From Tolypothrix sp. NIES-4075 (lineage in GTDB: Bacteria > Cyanobacteriota > Cyanobacteriia > Cyanobacteriales > Nostocaceae), in assembly GCF_002218085.1 (NCBI RefSeq), contig NZ_BDUC01000005.1:324473-388472 (forward strand): a stretch of 64,000 bases of DNA, read 5' to 3'. Positions within the stretch are counted from its first letter, which is position 1. Each line of letters opens with the position of its first letter. The notes beneath the pieces are model-generated. The model was given only the letters and a program-made list of their open reading frames with translations, was not told the DNA's origin and ran no database searches. Position numbers and translations under genes: made by a program. This document shows, piece by piece, positions 51,960 through 62,300 of the stretch.

Positions 51960-53156
51960 TTACGTTTCTAAAGGTAAGTTCGCCATAATACCTAAGGACA
52001 AAGACATCGCTGGCGGTTTTAGGTTAGTCCACGGACTGGATAATGTTGACTGACTAACTTTTAAATTTGTTTGATTTGCCGTTGTTGTCTCTGTAATTTC
52101 CGCAGTCTGACTAATTTCTGATTGTTGGTATGTTGGCGGCTTTGTCTCTAGCGCCAACTCTATCAAACTCACCCAATGAGATAATGGTATCTCACTGTGC
52201 TGATAAGCGATCGCGATCGATGCCGCATCATAATTTACTCGCACGCTTGTAACTTGAGCATCGCTTTTTACTAATCTCTCAAGTCGCCGTCCATAAGCGC
52301 GATCGACAGCGATTTTCGGCACATTCAACCGAATACGTCCATTAATTGCATGGACTACGCTGTAGTCAATCTTTGCAGGTGCTACCCCCTCACTAGCTTT
52401 ATCAACATTTGTTGACTTTTCTTGTTGGATTGATAATTCCGATTCGTCTTTAGAGTGCCCTTCAAACAAGGTAGGAGGAAGGAATTGTTTGATATTATTG
52501 TTTTTTCTGCCTTCTGCCTTGTTTATGTCGCTTTTTATCGCAGAACTGGGATGAGAATTTTTGTTTTTTTCTGATGTCGAAACTTGACCAAGATAACCAA
52601 TTACATTACGAGTTGCATCCGCTGCAATCATATAGACTGGAATCGATACCCAGCCATAAATTCCCAACCCTCTTGTTACCGCCAAGCCTGTCATCATGGG
52701 AATTAAGGAAATGCCCTGTTCTTTCCAAAATGAAAGCGATTTCCAAGCAGCAAAAGGATCTAGATTGCTAGCTGAATCAGACTTTGCTTGCGGTTGGATG
52801 TCAAAATTCGAGTTTTTAGCTAAAATTTGCGGCAATGACAGCTTATCTTCATCAAAAGTAATTATCAAACTGCCCGTTTGCTCATTCACAGAAACTTCTC
52901 TGACTCCATCTAAGTCCCGTAAATCTTGAGCAATGCTGTCTAATATCGAGTTAAGACTACTGTCAGTAGTGCAAAATCGCACCCGTCCGGTAGTTACATG
53001 AACTATTTGCAAGCCACCTGAGGGCTGTAACCCCGTTGACTGTTTTATAGTTTTAGTTGTACTCTGATTAACTTCATTGCTTTGTTGTGTAGAGATGTCA
53101 GGTGATATTTGAGCGGACAGATTTAATTTTTTGTGATTGCTGATACTTTTAGTCAT
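51960..53156 (-). CDS. Two-domain HMA_2-like membrane protein
   Basis: 398 aa. First domain at about 48-125 (GLQIVHVTTGRVRFCTTDSS, REVSVNEQTGSLIITFDEDK), a hydrophobic pair (about 150-190: ISLIPMMTGLAVTRGLGIYG), then a second domain at about 270-345 (SVVHAINGRIRLNVPKIA). No metal-binding Cys pair. First gene of the leftward set 53156 to 47336. The promoter region is AT-rich; about 440 bp farther up is the palindromic 21-bp array. Confidence 0.8.
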   Translation of the reverse strand: MTKSISNHKKLNLSAQISPDISTQQSNEVNQSTTKTIKQSTGLQPSGGLQIVHVTTGRVRFCTTDSSLNSILDSIAQDLRDLDGVREVSVNEQTGSLIITFDEDKLSLPQILAKNSNFDIQPQAKSDSASNLDPFAAWKSLSFWKEQGISLIPMMTGLAVTRGLGIYGWVSIPVYMIAADATRNVIGYLGQVSTSEKNKNSHPSSAIKSDINKAEGRKNNNIKQFLPPTLFEGHSKDESELSIQQEKSTNVDKASEGVAPAKIDYSVVHAINGRIRLNVPKIAVDRAYGRRLERLVKSDAQVTSVRVNYDAASIAIAYQHSEIPLSHWVSLIELALETKPPTYQQSEISQTAEITETTTANQTNLKVSQSTLSSPWTNLKPPAMSLSLGIMANLPLET

Positions 53157-53595
53157 TTACCCCATTACCCGATAGCTCAATCAAGCCAATAGGTTAATAA
53201 TAGATTAAATGTAACGTAACTTTTAGGTTAAATCTATCTCTTCCGGATTATTTTATATAAAAAATTATTAAGAATTCGCGCTTTGATATTCTTGCTCAGT
53301 AAGTATGTCTAAAGTACTGTTCAATCAATGAAAAAATGGTGTAGAAATAGTAAAGCTGTAACTACGATTATTTAAATTATCCTGATAATTCTACTTTTGA
53401 ATTTTGAAACTCTTTAGAAAGAGGTTTTAATTCGGTTTGCGGAGTTTTGATATTAATCAGGCGTTGCGGGTTATTAAATGCAAATATACTATTGAAACTA
53501 TTTCAGGCGATCGCAGACTCGTTCATAGGTGATTGCGCCGACAGTGGCAGGCTTACAGCAAGACAGAATCAAGCCTTTTCATCAAATTTCGCCTC
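53157..53595. promoter_or_regulatory. AT-rich upstream region of the HMA_2-like operon
   Basis: No gene. It holds the presumed promoter for the leftward operon; TTTTATATAAAAAATTATTAAG at about 53252-53273 is AT-rich and promoter-like, but I cannot name the boxes. Confidence 0.4.
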
Positions 53596-53742
53596 AATGT
53601 TATAGCATAACAGGTCGATGTTATAGCATAACAGGTCGATGTTATAGCATAACAAGGCGATGTTATAGCATAACAAGTCGATGTTATAGCATAACAAGTC
53701 GATGTTATAGCATAACAAGTCGATGTTATAACATAACAGGGC
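53596..53742. repeat. Seven 21-bp repeats, each with a TGTTAT-AGC-ATAACA palindrome
   Basis: Units start at 53596, 53617, 53638, 53659, 53680, 53701 and 53722. Each has inverted TGTTAT/ATAACA arms and a GATG start; variation is confined to the last four bases of the unit (AGGTC, AAGGC, AAGTC) and one changed base in the last copy. A plus-strand frame reads CYSITGR-type heptads, but with no start signal. It looks like an array of identical binding sites. Confidence 0.9.
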
Positions 53743-53781
53743 GATGTATTCTACTTACACAGGAATGAGCGCAAAACTAAA

Positions 53782-53809
53782 GTAGGGGCAATTCATGAAT
53801 TGCCCCTAC
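53782..53809. terminator. Palindrome after the GMC gene
   Basis: Perfect 28-base palindrome (GTAGGGGCAATTC arms), 25 bp downstream of the minus-strand GMC stop. Confidence 0.65.
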
Positions 53810-53833
53810 GTAAATTCAAGCTTTGACGACTTT

Positions 53834-55399
53834 TTACCTAAGTCCTAATTTTGTTAACTCCAATTCTTGCTGTGAGACTCTCTGTGCGGCTTTAATCAAA
53901 TCTGCTGCCTTTTCACCAATCATAATTGTGGGTGCGTTCGTATTTCCCGTGGTTATGGTTGGCATAATCGATGCATCTACAACACGTAAACCCTCAACCC
54001 CATATACTCGCAATTCGGGGTCTACAACCGCCATTGGGTCAGTTCCCATCTTGCAAGTGCCGACAGGGTGGTGAATAGTATCACAGACTTCCCGGACATA
54101 AGCTTGCAGTGCTTCATCGCTAGTGACATCAGCACCAGGAGCAACTTCCTCACCTCGGAACTCATCAAATGCATTTGAGTTGAACAACTGACGGATAATT
54201 TTAATTCCTGCAACCAGCTTTTGCACATCGGATTCACTTTGGAGATAGTTCAGCCGGATTACAGGTGAATCGTTGGGGGAAGCAGAGCGCAAACTGACAC
54301 TGCCACGGCTTTGGGGATGGGTTAGACAGGGTGTACTCGCAAATCCCGAACCAGGACGGGCATAAGCAGGAGGTGCCCACAAAACCGGACCAAAGTAAAG
54401 CTGTATATCTGGCGCAGCATGTAAATTGCTCTCGGTATGTAAAAATAATCCCGCTTCAGCAATATTACTAGTTGCAGCAGGTTGGAAATCCTGAGTTGCC
54501 TGGTGTGCGACTGGGGTAGCAAGGTGGTCTTGGAGGTTTTGACCGACACCTGGCAAATCAACAACTACGGGAATACCCAATGCTTGCAGGTTTTCTGCAT
54601 TCCCAATTCCGGAGAGCATTAGTAATTTTGGTGAATCGAAAGCACCTGCACTAAGAATCACTTCTTGATTCACAAAGACTTGGTGCGTCGTTCCTTCGTG
54701 CATGTATTCCACCCCAACGGTGCGGGTTCCCTCAAACAACAACCGAGTCACTAAGGCTTGTGTGGTCGTTGTTAAGTTGGGACGATTGAGAATTGGTAGG
54801 AGGAATGCAGCAGCAGTACTGTGTCGTTTACCGTCTTTGATAGTCAGCTGATAAAGTCCCGCACCTTCCTGTTGCTCCCCGTTGAAGTCGGGGTTGTGAT
54901 TATATCCGATTGCAATAGCTGCTTCGACAAATCTTTGTGATGTCACCGCAGGGGCAATTGGATCGGTAACGCTCAACGCTCCATCAACACCGTGGAATTG
55001 AGATGCTCCGCGTTGCTGATTTTCAGATTTCTTGAAGTATGGCAAAACATCTTGGTAACTCCAACCCGGATTGCCTAACTCCTGCCATTGGTCAAAATCG
55101 CGACGGTTGCCTCGGATATAAATCATGGCATTAATTGAACTACTGCCACCCAAGACTTTCCCACGCGGACAATAGATTTTGCGGTTATTTATATACGGTT
55201 CTTCTTCTGTAAAATATGCCCAGTCAACTTCAGTGCCCCATAATTTAGTCCAGTCGAGCGGGATTTGAATTTCTGGTTTATTAGCTGGGTTGCCAGCTTC
55301 GAGCAATAACACTGTTGTTTGAGCATTTTCTGTCAGACGATTGGCGACAACACAGCCTGCCGAGCCTGCACCAATTACAATATAATCGTATTCAGCCAT
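53834..55399 (-). CDS. GMC-family FAD oxidoreductase (choline dehydrogenase-like)
   Basis: 521 aa from ATG 55399, preceded by GAGGATATC; a longer frame upstream overlaps the next gene and is rejected. FAD-binding VIGAGSAGCVVANRL at 8-22, GMC signature 1 region VLGGSSSINAMIYIRGNRRD near 80-100, signature 2 GAFDSPKLLMLSGIG near 255, and the C-terminal catalytic His region HHPVGTCKMG plus IMPTITTGNTNAPTIMIGEK. Oxidises an alcohol; choline, or another aliphatic or aromatic alcohol, is possible. Cytosolic. Confidence 0.9.
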   Translation of the reverse strand: MAEYDYIVIGAGSAGCVVANRLTENAQTTVLLLEAGNPANKPEIQIPLDWTKLWGTEVDWAYFTEEEPYINNRKIYCPRGKVLGGSSSINAMIYIRGNRRDFDQWQELGNPGWSYQDVLPYFKKSENQQRGASQFHGVDGALSVTDPIAPAVTSQRFVEAAIAIGYNHNPDFNGEQQEGAGLYQLTIKDGKRHSTAAAFLLPILNRPNLTTTTQALVTRLLFEGTRTVGVEYMHEGTTHQVFVNQEVILSAGAFDSPKLLMLSGIGNAENLQALGIPVVVDLPGVGQNLQDHLATPVAHQATQDFQPAATSNIAEAGLFLHTESNLHAAPDIQLYFGPVLWAPPAYARPGSGFASTPCLTHPQSRGSVSLRSASPNDSPVIRLNYLQSESDVQKLVAGIKIIRQLFNSNAFDEFRGEEVAPGADVTSDEALQAYVREVCDTIHHPVGTCKMGTDPMAVVDPELRVYGVEGLRVVDASIMPTITTGNTNAPTIMIGEKAADLIKAAQRVSQQELELTKLGLR

Positions 55400-55466
55400 G
55401 ATATCCTCTTTTTGTACACTTGTTGTTAGGGAAATAAAATTGTCAGTACGATAACACTTTTCATTA

Positions 55467-55784
55467 TTATTTTTGCAATCCCAAATTATTGATGAAAAAT
55501 TTCCTAACATTTACAACCTCAACAGGTTGAGAGACACCAGAAACTTTTCCTGTATGCGTTTTCTTCACAAAATAGGCGATTAAGCGATAAATTAATTGAT
55601 AAGCTACTGATGGTGTAGAAACTTCAGCAGGCTGGATATTTGGGTCAACACGATAAGTTAGTCCACGATAAGTCAAGTTATAAGCAGAACCTTGCTCGCG
55701 AACTGATGCAAATGGTCGTGTTGCTTTTTTAGCTGCTTCTTGTGAGTTGTATTCGTAGCTAAGACCGCGATAGTAAAGTTTCAT
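55467..55784 (-). CDS. DUF4278 protein
   Basis: 105 aa. Two DUF4278-type strands: MKLYYRGLSYEY at the start and NLTYRGLTYRVDP in the middle. Small cyanobacterial family of unknown function, often stress-related in context. Stop lies 68 bp before the GMC start, so possibly one transcript. Confidence 0.85.
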   Translation of the reverse strand: MKLYYRGLSYEYNSQEAAKKATRPFASVREQGSAYNLTYRGLTYRVDPNIQPAEVSTPSVAYQLIYRLIAYFVKKTHTGKVSGVSQPVEVVNVRKFFINNLGLQK

Positions 55785-56239
55785 TTTTTTACCTCGTGAA
55801 TAAATTTATGAAAGAATGAGTTTCGGAAGTTTCTGGAAATATTTTTCCTTGACTTACATACTTATTGGGGAAAGCGAAATCAAATTATGCAGTTTTCTCC
55901 TGAAAAACAAGAACCCCGACTTCGCATAAGTTGTCGGGGTTCTGAAGACATCAGCGTTTAGTTTTCTCTGTTCTATTTACCTTACCGGGAATACCTGAAT
56001 TGATTTATGCTGTTTTTGGAAAAAAAAGAATATTTCCCAAAAGCAGACAAACTCAAAGAGCGTAAAATCACGTATCCTATTATAATAAAAGGTACATCAA
56101 AACCACGCAATCAGGCGGCAAAATCTGCTTGATTTGGCTGTTTTTATATTTCCTGCTTTAAATTTCTTTAACTCAGTATTGCTGGGTCATTTTCCATGCA
56201 TTAGTCTAAAGTCGAGTCATAAGCACGAGGAAGAGAAGC
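55785..56239. other. Intergenic with a GAACCCCGAC hairpin
   Basis: Hairpin arms AGAACCCCGAC (55910-55920) and GTCGGGGTTCT (55933-55943), a repeat widespread in Nostoc-type genomes. No gene supported; 56134-56331 is a short chance frame. Confidence 0.55.
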
Positions 56240-59035
56240 GTGAGGAGTCAAGAAAAACGAATAAGGAAGAACGATTTAAGCAAAAAGAGAAAATTGCTAA
56301 TACCTTTAGCCTTTTACTTTTTACCTTTTAGCTTCTTTAACATCAAGCCTGCGATCGCGGCGACTCAAAGCCCTATATTAACGATAGTGCAGAGCCAAGA
56401 AAATACTAATCAGTGGACAGGGATAACAAACCGCTTGCAACAAGCCGGGGTAAATTATTGTGTGATTTCCTTGACAAATGTCAAGAGTGCGGCAGATTGG
56501 GGCGATCGCCAAGTGTTATTTTTACCGAATGTAGATACATTAACACCAGCACAAGCGATCGCTCTCGAAGAATGGATGAGCAAAGGTGGGCGATTAATTG
56601 CCTCAGGACCTGTAGGTACTTTATCAGCACCGGGAGTGCGGCAGTTATTGCAAACACTCCTAGGAGGTTATTGGGGATTTAGCCTCAATGATGCACAACA
56701 ATTGCAACCCGCAAAAAACAACTTACAAAATTGGGCAAAGCAAAACGGACTTTTTGGTAAAGTGCGCGGCGGTGTTGTCGTTGCTGATAATGCAAACAGT
56801 GAAGCTGCTGCTGTTTGGAATTCTAAAGATAATCCCGCCGCCGTCGTCGCAACTGAACGATCCACCTTTTTTGGCTGGCGTTGGGGAGTAGATACAGCTT
56901 CATCTCCTGAGTTAGATACAGCTTGGTTAAAAGCCGCTGTCAACCGTCATGTGAAAGAAGCAGCAAATACCTCAAATAAAGTAGAAGGCGGTTCGCCAAA
57001 TTGTTCTACATCCGTCGCCCTTGCTTCCCCTACTCCTGTTCGGACGGGAGAATCTCAAATAAAACCCCAAAGGGCAACGCAACCTCAAAGGGAACCTCAA
57101 ATAAAACCCCAAAGGGCGGGGGAATCCCGCCCCTACCCATCTTCTGGTGCTTCTTTCCCCGCACCTCTGATTGCCACTGCACCCCGTACCGGCGGGGTTA
57201 CGCCGCCCTCTATTAACGTCAAAACCCCGAATTCCGATGAAGCGATCAACCAACTAGAACAAGCGGTGCGTTTGGATGTTGTCCCTAACTCAAATGCACC
57301 GATTAGTAATAGTGATGCGATCGCCTTACAACAAGAATTACAAAATCTCATCGGTCGAGTTGACAGCGCCAATTTAACCGCCAACGCCATTGACAATAAT
57401 CCCCAAATTGTCAAACAGGCGCAACCTACCCAGGTAGCATCCACAAGACCTGGAGTGCTAATTTCTAGCACCCAACAAGCAAGAGAAATTGCCAAAAACT
57501 TACCTCAGTTAATTGCCCAACAAAAATACGCCCAAGCGCGTCAGCAATGGATTCAAGCAAAAGCCAATTTGTGGCAGCAGTTTCCTGTTGATCGCCAATT
57601 AGCTCAACCAGAAATTCGCGCCGTCTGGTTAGACAGAGGTACAATTGTCCGTGCCAGAAACGAACAGGGACTGGCTGAGATATTCGATCGGCTCTCAAAA
57701 GCCGGTATTAACACTATCTTTTTTGAAACCGTCAACGCAAGTTATACAATTTACCCCAGTCAAGTTGCGCCTCAGCAAAACCCCTTAACTCGTGGCTGGG
57801 ACCCTTTAGCCGCAGCAGTGAAATTAGCCCATGAGCGCCACATGGAATTACACGCTTGGGTTTGGACATTTGCTGCTGGCAACCAGCACCACAACGAAAT
57901 TATCAACGCTCCTGCTAATTACCCAGGACCAGTGCTAGCGGCTCATCCCGACTGGGCAAACTACGATAACCGGGGTAACATGATTCCCGCAGGACAAACT
58001 AAGCCATTTTTCGACCAAGCTAATCCCCAAGTGCGGCAGTATTTACTTAAGCTGTATGAAGAAATTGTTACCCGCTATGATGTAGATGGGCTGCAACTAG
58101 ACTACATTCGCTATCCTTTTCAAGACCCAGCCGCAGGCAGAATTTACGGTTATGGTAAAGCTGCCAGAGCGCAGTTTCAACAACTTAATGGTGTAGATCC
58201 AATTAGTATTTCTCCGTCTCAACGGGATTTGTGGCAAAAGTGGACGCAATTTCGCACCCAGCAAGTTGATAGTTTTGTTGCTCAAGCTTCACAGCAGTTG
58301 CGACAAAAGCGACCTAATTTAATTGTCTCAGTTGCCGTATTTCCCCTGCCAGAACAAGAACGCATTCAGAAAATCCAACAGCATTGGGAAGTTTGGGCAA
58401 GACAGGGAGATATAGATTTAATTGTCCCCATGACTTATGCCTTAGATACTCCTCGCTTCCAGCGACTAGCACAACCTTGGATTGCTTCCACAAAATTAGG
58501 TGCTACTTTGTTAGTGCCGGGAATTCGCTTGCTTTCTTTGCCGGTAATTGGTGCATTCGATCAAATTCAGGTAATCAGGGACTTGCCAGTTAGCGGTTAC
58601 GCATTGTTTGCCGCCGAAAATCTGACCAACGAGTTACAGAAAGTCTTTGGTAATACTCAAGGTAGCATTGGGCAAGGTGAAATTATTCCTCACCGTCAGC
58701 CTTTTAAAACTGCTGCCGTGCGTTACACAGCGCTGCAACGCGAATGGAAGTTTGTCTTGCAAAACGACCAATTGCGTCTACCTCAAACGACACTTTCAAC
58801 TTTTAACAGCCAAACAGAAGTTTTGCAAAATGCTTTAGATCAACTTTCTGCCGCACCTTCTGCGAGTAAGTTAATCGCCGCAAGAGCTTCTTTAACTCGC
58901 TTTCAGTTTCAATTCCGGACTTGGATGCGCCAAGAAAATATTGATAATCCTTATCAAGTTAGAGCCTGGGAAAATCGCCTCGCCACTATCGAAAGGTTAT
59001 TGCGATACGGTGAGCGGGTGCAGTTGCGACGATAG
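56240..59035 (+). CDS. Secreted glycoside hydrolase-like (GHL10/DUF187) protein
   Basis: 931 aa. GTG start with GAGGAAGAG upstream; N-terminus basic, then a hydrophobic core and AIA cleavage near 41, so exported. Residues about 45-220 resemble a DUF4347/gasdermin-free domain of unknown type (VLFLPNVDTLTPAQAIALEE). A Pro/Thr linker rich in KPQRA repeats follows (about 255-330). GHL10 TIM barrel about 450-760: EIRAVWLDRGTIV, INTIFFETVNASYTIYPSQ, ELHAWVWTFAAGNQHHNE, DGLQLDYIRYPFQDP and DLIVPMTYALD. Acts on extracellular polysaccharide or peptidoglycan; substrate unknown. Confidence 0.85.
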   Translation: MRSQEKRIRKNDLSKKRKLLIPLAFYFLPFSFFNIKPAIAATQSPILTIVQSQENTNQWTGITNRLQQAGVNYCVISLTNVKSAADWGDRQVLFLPNVDTLTPAQAIALEEWMSKGGRLIASGPVGTLSAPGVRQLLQTLLGGYWGFSLNDAQQLQPAKNNLQNWAKQNGLFGKVRGGVVVADNANSEAAAVWNSKDNPAAVVATERSTFFGWRWGVDTASSPELDTAWLKAAVNRHVKEAANTSNKVEGGSPNCSTSVALASPTPVRTGESQIKPQRATQPQREPQIKPQRAGESRPYPSSGASFPAPLIATAPRTGGVTPPSINVKTPNSDEAINQLEQAVRLDVVPNSNAPISNSDAIALQQELQNLIGRVDSANLTANAIDNNPQIVKQAQPTQVASTRPGVLISSTQQAREIAKNLPQLIAQQKYAQARQQWIQAKANLWQQFPVDRQLAQPEIRAVWLDRGTIVRARNEQGLAEIFDRLSKAGINTIFFETVNASYTIYPSQVAPQQNPLTRGWDPLAAAVKLAHERHMELHAWVWTFAAGNQHHNEIINAPANYPGPVLAAHPDWANYDNRGNMIPAGQTKPFFDQANPQVRQYLLKLYEEIVTRYDVDGLQLDYIRYPFQDPAAGRIYGYGKAARAQFQQLNGVDPISISPSQRDLWQKWTQFRTQQVDSFVAQASQQLRQKRPNLIVSVAVFPLPEQERIQKIQQHWEVWARQGDIDLIVPMTYALDTPRFQRLAQPWIASTKLGATLLVPGIRLLSLPVIGAFDQIQVIRDLPVSGYALFAAENLTNELQKVFGNTQGSIGQGEIIPHRQPFKTAAVRYTALQREWKFVLQNDQLRLPQTTLSTFNSQTEVLQNALDQLSAAPSASKLIAARASLTRFQFQFRTWMRQENIDNPYQVRAWENRLATIERLLRYGERVQLRR

Positions 59036-59306
59036 GAATGGGTAATGGGTAATGGGTAATTGGTAATGGGTAATTGGGAATAAAGCCAAATTTCGATCTC
59101 AGCTTACTTGGACGATGCCCCATGCCCCATGCCCATTGCCCCATGCCCATTGCCCCATGCCGAATTGCCATTGTCTCCTTGCAGACGAAAATTACAGTAA
59201 AAATACGCGAGTGTTTCTGAGGGTTGGGCGCAAAAATATGAAAGGATAATTCATATAAGCTCATTCGGACGTACATCTTCTGTGATACGATCGCTCGCTA
59301 TCATCT
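59036..59306. repeat. STRR-type heptamer repeats and promoter region
   Basis: GGGTAAT (59040-59080) and CCCATGC/CCCATTG (59113-59161) heptamer tracts between the glycosidase and kinase genes. The following about 140 bp should hold the kinase promoter. Confidence 0.75.
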
Positions 59307-62300
59307 ATGCAAGCTTTGGCTGAATTTCTTCATCTACCATCAATAGAATCGGTAATTGATTTTTCTTTTTTGACTGTTGCACCTGCAACATCTGTAATCG
59401 AAGCGATCGCGCTTTTGAGTAACGAACAAGCTAGTGCTGTCTTGGTAATCGAAGATTCGCACATTCAAGGCTTGTTTACACCCCAAGATGTTCTGCGGCT
59501 AATTTCTCATGAAGTTGACTTGAAAACTACTCAGATTTCTCAAGTCATGAATCATTCAGTAATTACGCTGAAAAAATCTGATTTTCACGATATCGCTACA
59601 GCTTTGTCATTATTGCGCCAACATCAGTTGAGTTTAATTCCAATTGTTGATGAGCAAAATGAATTATTAGGTATAGTCACATTTCAAAGCATTTGTCAAG
59701 CGCTGTCAACGGGAAAAAAACGAGATTCTCTAGAGTTGGCATCGCTAGTAGAGACGAACGAGGATGTATTTCGGCAACTTATAGAAAACATTTGCGAAGT
59801 TTTCTTTGTGCGCGACCCGAAAGAGAACAAGATAGTTTATGCGAGTCCGGCTTATGAAAAAATTTGGGGACGTAAGTGCGATCGCTTGTATGAAAATCCG
59901 CTAGACTTTACCGAAGCGATTCATCCCGAAGATCGCGATCGCATAATCGCCGACATCACCGCCCAAACATCCGGCAAGCCTTACGAACAAGAATACAGGA
60001 TTTTGCGTCCCGATGGCGAAGTGCGCTGGATTTGGTCGCGAACTTTTCCCCTAAAAAATGAATTGGGAGAAGTTTACCGCATTACTGGCATCGCCCAAGA
60101 TATTACTTTGGCAAAACAAGCTTCACAAGCGTTGCGAGAAAGTGAACAACGCTTTCAGACAATGGCTGATTCCGCACCTGTGCTTATCTGGATGTCAGAC
60201 ACAGATGCTGTATGTACGTTTTTGAACCAGGCTTGGTTAGATTTTACTGGACGAACTCAAGAACAAGAATTAGGCAACGGTTGGACAGAAAATATTCATT
60301 GTGAAGATCGAGAGCGCTGTATAGATATTTACTTTTCAGCTTTTAATGCCCGTCAGTGCTTCCAGATGGAATATCGCCTTTGGCGTGGTGATGGAGGGTA
60401 TCGTTGGTTACTCGATAGGGGCATCCCCAGATTTACACCTGATGGTAACTTTGCTGGTTACATCGGCTGCTGCATAGATATTACCGAACTCAAGCAAACG
60501 AACGAAGAGTTAGAAACACTCATAGCAGAACGCACTAAAATTGTCAAACAAATGAATCGGCAACTAGTGCTAGAAATGGCAGATCGCCAGCATTTTGAAG
60601 ACGAATTACGGCGATCGCAGCAAATGTTGCAATTAGTGTTCGACAACATCCCCGAATGTGTTTTTTGGAAAGATATAGATTCTGTTTACTTGGGTTGTAA
60701 CCGAAATTTTGCTCATTGTGTTGGTTTTGACAACCCAGAAGATATTGTTGGTAAGACTGACTACGATTTGGTTTGCAATCAACAAGAAGCGAGCTTTTAT
60801 CGAGAGTGTGATGCCAGGGTAATGCAGACAAATACCCCTGAATATAAGATAGTCGCACCCCACATTCAAAGAGATGGTAAACAAGCTTGGTTGCAGACAA
60901 ATAAAGTCCCGCTTCATAATACCGAAGGTAAGGTGGTGGGTATCCTTGGCACCTTTGAAGATATTACAGTCAAAAGACAGGCAGAATTAGCATTGCGCGA
61001 AACTCAAGAGCGACTGCAAGCGATTTTAGATAATTCTTCAGCAATTATTTATATAGTAGATACCGAGGATAGATATCTGTTAATCAACCGTCAGTATGAA
61101 AAGCTGTTTAACATGGCTCAACAGCAAATTGTAGGTAAAAGCATATATGATATTTGGTCTAAAGATGTTGCCGATGGGTTTGTGGTGAATAACCGCCAAG
61201 TACTCTTAAATAACATTCCCATAGAAGCAGAAGAAGTTGTTCCCCAAGAAGATGGGTTGCACACTTACTTATCAGTTAAGTTTCCTTTACTTGATGCCAA
61301 TGGCGTTGCTTCTGGTGTATGTGGAATTTCTACAGACATTACAGAACGCAAACGCACCGAGTCAGAATTGCGCCAAAGTGAAGAACGCTTTCGCACTTTA
61401 GTTGAAGGTGTCAGAGACTACGCAATTTTCATGCTTTCGCCACAAGGACAAATTGCTAGCTGGAACTTTGGCGCCCAAAGCATTACCGGATATCAAGAAG
61501 CAGAAATTATCGGGCAGCATTTTTCTTGCTTTCAAGGACTTGAGGAAACTAGCAGCATAAATGAAGAATTAGAGATAGCAGCAGCAACAGGTCGATTTGA
61601 ATGTGAAGGCAAGTGCATCCGCAAAGATGGTTCGCACTTCTGGGCAAATATTGTAATTACCGCATTACAAGATGAAACTGGGCTACGTGGCTTTTGCAAA
61701 TTTATCCGCGATATCACATACAAAAAAGTAGCGGAGGAAACTTTGTTACGCTGGCGAAAAGCAATCGAAAGTAGCAGCGATGCAATTGGGATAACTGACA
61801 TCGACGGGCAGGGAGTTTATGTCAATCCAGCGTTTATCGAATTGTTTGCTTACACAGTAGAAGAGTTAAATGCAGCTGGCGGACCATCTGCTATTTTTAC
61901 AAAGAAGCCGGAATTTGAGAGAATAAAAGAGACTGTGCAGCGTGGCGAGTCGTGGCGTGGTGAAGTGAGTTTGCAAACGCGCATTGGTCGCATTGTGCAA
62001 ATTGATTTACGTGCCGATGCGATTAAAGATGCTGCGGGGAAAATTATCGGCACTGTTGGTATCCACACCGATATTAGTGAGCGCAAGCGAGTAGAGCAAA
62101 CTTTAAAACTACGCGATCGCGCGATCGCTGCCTGCAACAATGGCATTATCATTTCTGATGCCAAATTGCCAGATTCGCCGCTTATCTATGTCAATGCTGC
62201 CTTTGAGCGAACGACCGGCTACACAGCAGTAGAAGTCATCGGACGCAATTGTCGTTTTCTCCAAGGTAGCGATACTCAACAACCAGAAATCAAGCAACTT

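Noticed and set aside
53596..53742. CRISPR array
   Set aside because: Units are contiguous without variable spacers, and no cas genes are in the window.
53529..53768. CYSITGR repeat peptide frame
   Set aside because: A 21-bp repeat (multiple of 3) keeps any frame open; no ribosome site and no non-repeat coding part.
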